Shown: positions 59,384 through 64,000 of the stretch, in pieces | How the letters are laid out: every line of letters begins with the position of its first letter | Numbering within the stretch: the stretch's first letter is position 1 | From: Couchioplanes caeruleus | GTDB lineage: Bacteria > Actinomycetota > Actinomycetes > Mycobacteriales > Micromonosporaceae | Reading direction: 5' to 3' | Assembly (NCBI RefSeq): GCF_023499255.1 | Contig: NZ_CP092183.1 | Coordinates: 4,584,501 to 4,648,500, forward strand | DNA length: 64,000 bases | Translations under genes and position numbers: made by a program | The notes under the pieces: generated by a model | The model's database searches: none | What the model saw: only the letters and a program-made list of their open reading frames with translations | What the model was told of the DNA's origin: nothing

Positions 59384-60204
59384 CCGCGCTCGCCACGCCG
59401 CCGGCGCTCACCGCCGCGCCCGCGCCCGCCACCACCCGCCGCCGGCCGCGGGTGCGGTGGCAGCGGGCCGTCAGCCCGGTCGTCATCCTGCTGGCCTGGG
59501 AGGCGTTGTCGCGCGGTGGCGTCCTCGCACCGGACAAGCTGCCCGCGCCGAGCACCGTGCTGCGCACCGGGTGGCGGCTCACCGCCGACGGCACGCTCGG
59601 CGCGCACCTCGCCGACTCGCTCACCCGGGCCGCGGCCGGGCTGCTCATCGGCGGCGTGCTCGCGCTCGCGCTGGGCACGGCCGCCGGGCTGCTGCGCCTC
59701 GGCGACGACGCCATCGACCCGCCGGTGCAGATGGCCCGCATGCTGCCGCACCTCGCGCTGGTCCCGCTGCTGATCATCTGGGTCGGCATCGGCGAGTCCA
59801 TGAAGATCAGCCTGGTCGCGCTGGGCGTGTTCTTCCCGCTCTACTTCAACGTGTACGCCGGGATCCGCGACATCGACGAGCGGCTGGTGGAGGCGGCCCG
59901 GACCTGCGGGCTGGGCACCTGGGCACGGCTGCGGCACGTGGTCCTGCCCGGCGCCCTGCCCTCGCTCTTCCTCGGCCTGCGGCTGGCCATCGGGGCGGCC
60001 TGGCTGAGCCTGGTGGTCGGCGAGCAGACCAACACCCAGAACGGCATCGGCTTCCTCATGATGGAGGCCCGCGAGTTCAGCCAGACCGACGTCGTGGTGC
60101 TGGGCCTGTTCGTGTACGCGGCCCTCGGCCTGGTGTCGGACCTGCTCCTGCGTGCGCTGGAGAGGAGGGCCCTGCAATGGCGGCGCGGACTGAGAGCGGC
60201 GTGA
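59380..60204 (+). CDS. ssuC: Sulfonate ABC transporter permease
   Basis: The protein has 274 residues with about six membrane helices. The EAA loop is EAARTCGLGTWARLRHVVLPGALPSLFLGLRLAIG, typical of BPD permeases. A Pro/Ala-rich cytoplasmic lead precedes helix 1 at about residue 30. GTG 59380 overlaps the ssuA stop. The ssuB start lies 28 nt inside its end. Confidence 0.93.
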   Translation: MTALATPPALTAAPAPATTRRRPRVRWQRAVSPVVILLAWEALSRGGVLAPDKLPAPSTVLRTGWRLTADGTLGAHLADSLTRAAAGLLIGGVLALALGTAAGLLRLGDDAIDPPVQMARMLPHLALVPLLIIWVGIGESMKISLVALGVFFPLYFNVYAGIRDIDERLVEAARTCGLGTWARLRHVVLPGALPSLFLGLRLAIGAAWLSLVVGEQTNTQNGIGFLMMEAREFSQTDVVVLGLFVYAALGLVSDLLLRALERRALQWRRGLRAA

Positions 60205-60902
60205 CCCCGGTCGTGCGGGCCGAGGGGATCCGGCGCTCGTTCGGCGCGACGACGGTCCTCGACGGCGCCGGCCTGACCATCGCGCCGGGCGAGGTCGTGG
60301 CGCTGCTCGGCGGCAGCGGCTCGGGCAAGAGCACGCTGCTGCGCATCCTGGCCGGGCTGGACCCCGAGGCGGCCGGGAGCGTGTCGGTGCCCCGCGAGCA
60401 CGCCGTGGTCTTCCAGGAGCACCGCCTGATGCCGTGGAAGCGGGTGGCCGGCAACGTGGCGCTGGGCGTGACCGGGCCGGACGTCGCCGGCCGGGTCGCC
60501 GCGGCGCTGGGCGAGGTGGGGCTGGCGGACCGGGCCCGCGCCTGGCCCGCCGAGCTGTCCGGCGGGCAGTCGCAGCGCGTCGCGTTCGCCCGCGCCCTGG
60601 TCCGCGAGCCGCGCGTGCTGCTGCTCGACGAGCCGTTCGGCGCGCTGGACGCGCTGACCCGGCTGAAGATGCAGGACCTGTTCGGCCGGCTGCGGGCCCG
60701 GCACGGCTTCGCCGCCCTGCTGGTCACCCACGACGTCGACGAGGCGCTGCTGCTCGCCGACCGGGCCCTGGTGCTGGAGCACGGCCGGATCGCCGAGGAG
60801 CTCGCCGTGGACCTCGGCCGTCCGCGGGCCCCGGACCACCCCGGCTTCGGGCCGATGCGGCGCCGGCTGCTGGAGCGGCTGGGCGTACCCGTCAGCCGCT
60901 GA
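60177..60902 (+). CDS. ssuB: Sulfonate ABC transporter ATP-binding protein
   Basis: The protein has 241 residues. Walker A is LGGSGSGKSTLLR, Q-loop VFQEHRLMPWKRV, signature ELSGGQSQRVAFARAL, Walker B LLLDEPFGALDALTR, H-loop VTHDVDEAL. MPWK after the Q-loop is usual for sulfonate/nitrate/taurine importers. AGGAGG lies 6 nt before its ATG. It ends the ssuACB operon, 8 nt from a convergent gene. Confidence 0.94.
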   Translation: MAARTESGVTPVVRAEGIRRSFGATTVLDGAGLTIAPGEVVALLGGSGSGKSTLLRILAGLDPEAAGSVSVPREHAVVFQEHRLMPWKRVAGNVALGVTGPDVAGRVAAALGEVGLADRARAWPAELSGGQSQRVAFARALVREPRVLLLDEPFGALDALTRLKMQDLFGRLRARHGFAALLVTHDVDEALLLADRALVLEHGRIAEELAVDLGRPRAPDHPGFGPMRRRLLERLGVPVSR

Positions 60903-60909
60903 GGCGGGC

Positions 60910-61365
60910 TCAGCGGGAGCCGTCGTACCAGGTGTCGCCCTCGGAGATCAGGATGCGGGTCAGGTAGTCGGCCAGGTTCGTGGCCACCGGGCGGCGCTCG
61001 TCGCTCTCGTGCTCCCACACCAGGATCGCGCCGGCCGGATCGCCCGGGCGGTACGCGAACTGGTCGCCGCCGCCGTTGTCGCCGAAGAACAGCAGGTCGC
61101 CGAAGGGCGCGTACAGGTCCTTGAAGTCCGGGAACGTGCGGAACTCGAGGTTGTCCCGGACGATGCGCTCCACCGGCCACACGACGTCGAGACCGCTCTC
61201 GCCGCGTACCCCGTCCGTCTCGCGCAGCAGCCCCGCGAGGTCCTCGGGAAACGTCTGGCCGAGCCGCTCCTGCGCGGCCGCGATCGCCTGCTCCCCCGCG
61301 CCCTCGGCGACCTCGGCCGTGGGTAGCACCGCCAGGACGATGTCGCGCCAGAACACAGCCAGCAT
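60910..61365 (-). CDS. SMI1/KNR4-family protein
   Basis: The protein has 151 residues. LGQTFPEDLAGLLRETDGV is the SMI1/KNR4 opening motif, then DNLEFRTF, LLFFGDNGGGDQFAYR and ILVWEHESDERRPVATNLADYL. In bacteria these are often immunity proteins to polymorphic or contact-dependent toxins. No toxin is visible next to it, so it may be an orphan or have another role. It lies between convergent ssuB and a divergent histidine kinase. Confidence 0.85.
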   Translation of the reverse strand: MLAVFWRDIVLAVLPTAEVAEGAGEQAIAAAQERLGQTFPEDLAGLLRETDGVRGESGLDVVWPVERIVRDNLEFRTFPDFKDLYAPFGDLLFFGDNGGGDQFAYRPGDPAGAILVWEHESDERRPVATNLADYLTRILISEGDTWYDGSR

Positions 61366-61427
61366 GCGAGCATCCTACGAGAGCCGGGAACACCCGTATT
61401 CATCCGCAAGATGCCGGTTGGTACCGG

Positions 61428-61433
61428 TAGGGT
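61428..61433 (+). promoter_or_regulatory. Candidate leaderless -10 element for the CHASE histidine kinase
   Basis: TAGGGT ends 7 nt before the GTG at 61441. This helps choose that start over the in-frame ATG at 61411, which has no ribosome binding site. Confidence 0.5.
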
Positions 61434-61440
61434 CGTGGCG

Positions 61441-63285
61441 GTGAACCGGCGGTCGTGGATGAGGCGTCCCGGCCGGTGGTCCGGACGGATCCTGGCCCTG
61501 GTCGTCGTGCTGGGCGTGGCCGGCACGGCCATGGCCGCCGTCGCGCTGCGCCGCGCCGACGACGACCGCCGCGAACGGGCGCTGAGCCAGCAGACCATCA
61601 TCGTCACGCAGGCCGTACAGGCCGAGATGCGCCGCTACAGCACCTCGCTCACCGACCTCGCCGCCGCCGTCGGCGCCCAGTCCGAGCTGGAGGCGGCCGA
61701 GTTCACGGCCATCACCGCCCCGGTCGACCGGCAGCGGCTGCCCGGCGTCACCGGCGTCGTGTACGTCGTCCCCGCCACCACCGCGCAGATCCCGCAGGTG
61801 CAGCGGTACTGGCGCGAGCGCGGCACCACGGACCTGGTGCTGCAGCCGGCCGACCCGGGCGCGGCCGAGCACTTCTTCGTCGTCCTCGACCGCGCCACCG
61901 ACCCGACCACCGGCCCCGCGCTCGGCCGCGACGCCGCCGGCTCACCGCAGGCCCTGGAGGTGCTGCGCCGGGCGCGGGACAGCCACCGCGTCGCGACCAG
62001 CCGCACGTACCGGCTGCTGCGCGACGAGAACGTGCCCGCCAACCTGCAGCAGCTGTCCTTCACGCTGGCCGCGCCGGTGTACTCGACCTCACCGACGGCC
62101 CGTGACCTGGGCCGCTTCCGGGGCTGGGTGCTCATGGCGCTGCGCGCGACCGACTTCCTCCATCAGGCGATCAGCGGCGCCGCCCGCGACACGGTCGCCG
62201 TCACGCTCGCCGACGCCGGCGACGGGGTGCTGAGACCGGTGGCCCGCTGGACGCCCGAGGCGGCCGTCGACCCGAGCCTGCCGCCGCGCGCCGTGACGGT
62301 CGCCGTGCCGCAGCGGACCTGGGGGCTGACCGTCACGCCGACCCGGCGGCTGCTGCCGGACACCGACCTGCACCGCGACCTGATCGCGTGGATCGTCGGC
62401 CTCGTCATCACCGGGCTGCTCGCCGCCCTGACCGGCACGGTGATCACCGCCCGCAACCGGGCGCTGCGCCGCGTGGACGAGGCCACCGCCGCCCTGCGCG
62501 ACGACATCGCCCGGCGGGAGGCCGTCGAGCAGCAGCTGCGCCGCCGGGAGAGCGAGCTGGTCGGCTTCGCCGGGGTGGTCGCGCACGACCTGCGCAGCCC
62601 GCTGTCGCGCATCACCGGGTACGCGGACTTCCTGCGCGAGGAGGCCGCCGGGCGCCTGGACCCGGTGCACCGCGACTTCCTCGAGCGCCTGTACGCCGGC
62701 GCCCAGCGCATGCAGTCGCTCATCGACGACCTGCTGGACTACGCCATGGCCGACAACCGGCACCTGACCAGCGCACAGGTGGACCTGGGCCGCCTGGTCG
62801 ACGACATCGTGCGGGAACGCGTCACAGGGCTCGGCGACCGGCCCGCCGCGGTCACGGTGGAGCCGCTGCCGACCGTCGCCGGCGACCCGGTCCTGCTGCG
62901 CCAGGTGCTGGACAACCTCATCGGCAACGCGCTCAAGTACACCCCGTACGGTCACGACCCGTCCGTCGAGGTCACCTGCCGGCCGGACGGCACCGGCTGG
63001 CGCATCGAGGTCGCCGACCACGGCATCGGGATCCCGCCGGAGCAGCGCGAGGCGGTCTTCACCGCGTTCACCCGCGCCGGCGGCAGCGAGGGCTACCCGG
63101 GCACCGGCCTCGGCCTGGCCATCGTGCACCGCATCGTCGAGCGCCACGGCGGCCGCGTCGGCGTCGACGGCAACGACGGCGGTGGCAGCCGGTTCTGGTT
63201 CACGCTGCCCGGCGAGCCGCCGCCGGCCGAGCCGTCGGGCGCCGGGCTGACCGCGCAGCCGGAGAAATCCGCACCGGCGCATTGA
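61441..63285 (+). CDS. Sensor histidine kinase with a CHASE-type extracytoplasmic domain
   Basis: The protein has 614 residues. Helix 1 spans about 15-36. The outer domain at 40-310 looks CHASE-like ([83 protein letters not shown]). Helix 2 spans about 314-336, then a coiled linker. HisKA has His382 in [20 protein letters not shown], and the HATPase has [22 protein letters not shown] and [13 protein letters not shown]. No response regulator is adjacent, so it is an orphan. CHASE domains sense small ligands such as cytokinin-like or peptide signals. Confidence 0.9.
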   Translation: MNRRSWMRRPGRWSGRILALVVVLGVAGTAMAAVALRRADDDRRERALSQQTIIVTQAVQAEMRRYSTSLTDLAAAVGAQSELEAAEFTAITAPVDRQRLPGVTGVVYVVPATTAQIPQVQRYWRERGTTDLVLQPADPGAAEHFFVVLDRATDPTTGPALGRDAAGSPQALEVLRRARDSHRVATSRTYRLLRDENVPANLQQLSFTLAAPVYSTSPTARDLGRFRGWVLMALRATDFLHQAISGAARDTVAVTLADAGDGVLRPVARWTPEAAVDPSLPPRAVTVAVPQRTWGLTVTPTRRLLPDTDLHRDLIAWIVGLVITGLLAALTGTVITARNRALRRVDEATAALRDDIARREAVEQQLRRRESELVGFAGVVAHDLRSPLSRITGYADFLREEAAGRLDPVHRDFLERLYAGAQRMQSLIDDLLDYAMADNRHLTSAQVDLGRLVDDIVRERVTGLGDRPAAVTVEPLPTVAGDPVLLRQVLDNLIGNALKYTPYGHDPSVEVTCRPDGTGWRIEVADHGIGIPPEQREAVFTAFTRAGGSEGYPGTGLGLAIVHRIVERHGGRVGVDGNDGGGSRFWFTLPGEPPPAEPSGAGLTAQPEKSAPAH

Positions 63286-63337
63286 CCGTCCCCGATGGAC
63301 GCGGAATGCTGGGCGTCTGAGCGGCAGGAGGACCCTC

Positions 63338-64000
63338 GTGGCGGGCTACGACGTGATCGTCGCCGGGCTCGGCGGGATGGGCAGCGCGGCGGCGTACCAC
63401 CTGGCAGCGCGCGGGCAGCGGGTGCTCGGCCTGGAACGCTTCGGTGTCGCCCACGACCGCGGGGCCAGCCACGGCGGCTCCCGGCTGACCCGGCAGTCGT
63501 ACTTCGAGAGCCCCGACTACGTGCCGCTGCTGCTGCGCGCGTACGAGCTGTGGGAGGCCCTGGCCCGCGACTCCGGCCGCGACGTGATCCGGCTGACCGG
63601 CGGCGTCATGGTGGGCCGCCCGGACAGCCGTACGGTGGCCGGCAGCCGGCGCAGCGCCGAGCAGTGGGGCCTGGAGCACGAGATGCTCGACGCGGCCGAG
63701 CTGCGCCGGCGTTTCCCGGCCATGAACCCCCGCGACGACGAAGTGGCGCTGTACGAGTCCCGCGCCGGGTTCGTCCGCCCCGAGCTGACCGTCACCGCCC
63801 ACCTCGACCTGGCCGCCCGGCACGGCGCCGAGCTGTACTTCCACGAGCCCGTGACCCGCTGGGAACCGACCGCGGACGGCGGCGTCCGGGTCGACACCGA
63901 GGCGGGGACGTACACCGCGGGCCGGCTCGTCGTCACCCCCGGCCCGTGGGCGCCGCAGCTGCTCGCCGACCTCGGCCTGCCCATCGTCATCGAACGCCAG
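63338..64000 (+). CDS. FAD-dependent amine/amino-acid oxidase, SolA-like (partial)
   Basis: The first 221 residues are present; the rest lies past the window end. [23 protein letters not shown] is the FAD-binding motif. [44 protein letters not shown] is the mark of N-methyl-L-tryptophan oxidase/monomeric sarcosine oxidase, where the conserved H and R contact flavin and substrate. It would oxidise an N-methyl amino acid. GTG 63338 has AGGAGG 6-8 nt upstream. Confidence 0.88.
   Translation, partial: MAGYDVIVAGLGGMGSAAAYHLAARGQRVLGLERFGVAHDRGASHGGSRLTRQSYFESPDYVPLLLRAYELWEALARDSGRDVIRLTGGVMVGRPDSRTVAGSRRSAEQWGLEHEMLDAAELRRRFPAMNPRDDEVALYESRAGFVRPELTVTAHLDLAARHGAELYFHEPVTRWEPTADGGVRVDTEAGTYTAGRLVVTPGPWAPQLLADLGLPIVIERQ

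Noticed and set aside
61411..61440. Upstream ATG for the CHASE histidine kinase
   Set aside because: There is no ribosome binding site, and the TAGGGT hexamer would lie inside the coding part; GTG 61441 fits the leaderless pattern.
1..64000. tRNA, rRNA, prophage or intact insertion sequence
   Set aside because: I looked for cloverleaf ends, transposase motifs with terminal repeats and phage structural proteins and found none convincing. A covariance-model search would be needed to exclude small RNAs.

Overview
The window is about 73% GC, densely coded on both strands, with frequent GTG starts and four-base ATGA/GTGA gene overlaps. Gene content points to an actinobacterium of the Micromonosporaceae, probably Actinoplanes-like: a SigE-family sigma factor, DUF5999, DUF3516 helicase, DUF3152 and DUF4331 proteins, and the mycobacterial-type pgsA-DUF881-sbp-DUF881-gcvH-garA-ftsR-DUF151-merR block. 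The genus is inference. I saw no tRNA, rRNA, CRISPR array, prophage or intact insertion sequence, so this reads as chromosome with accessory patches.

Layout. 0-6 kb: a frameshifted saccharopine-dehydrogenase-like gene, a GlxA-type regulator, a membrane protein/sigma pair, peptide deformylase with a methyltransferase, and aminodeoxychorismate synthase. 6-9.3 kb: gcvP behind a single-aptamer glycine riboswitch. 9.3-13.1 kb: an aldo/keto reductase translationally coupled to two divergent nucleotidyltransferases, a family protein of unknown role, a gene-free patch with degenerate repeats, and a tautomerase. 13-18 kb: a PPOX protein whose ribosome binding site lies in a perfect hairpin, an MFS transporter, and a large DUF3516 helicase. 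18-24 kb: an AbiEii-like nucleotidyltransferase, a two-component system divergent from asparagine synthase across a large dyad, and a metzincin-like DUF3152 lipoprotein. 24-31 kb: a QueA-like enzyme with an SDR, a GAF histidine kinase/NarL regulator pair, a second DUF3152 paralogue, an EamA exporter and a SpoIIE phosphatase.

31-38 kb is a conserved actinobacterial envelope and metabolism block, transcribed leftward, syntenic with Mycobacterium tuberculosis Rv1822-Rv1830. 38-47 kb: an inositol-monophosphatase-like protein missing two metal ligands, an AAA/VWA pair, a PhzF protein, an ABC-F ATPase, a GHL10 glycosidase and a renalase-like flavoprotein. 47-50 kb: divergent glgA/glgC for glycogen or alpha-glucan. 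50-54 kb: an AraC regulator and a Tat/DUF4331 operon behind a candidate ECF promoter. 54-64 kb: an internally deleted MFS remnant, an isochorismatase-like hydrolase, an M20 peptidase, an ssuD // ssuA-ssuC-ssuB sulfonate cluster, an SMI1/KNR4 protein, a CHASE-type histidine kinase and a flavin amine oxidase cut by the window end.

A signal running through the whole window is a promoter form in which a TANNNT hexamer ends 6-7 nt before the start codon, usually without a Shine-Dalgarno sequence. This implies leaderless transcripts for many first genes. Against it stand two genes whose Shine-Dalgarno is buried in a stable hairpin (PPOX at 13.6 kb, DUF3152 at 28.7 kb), which suggests translational control.
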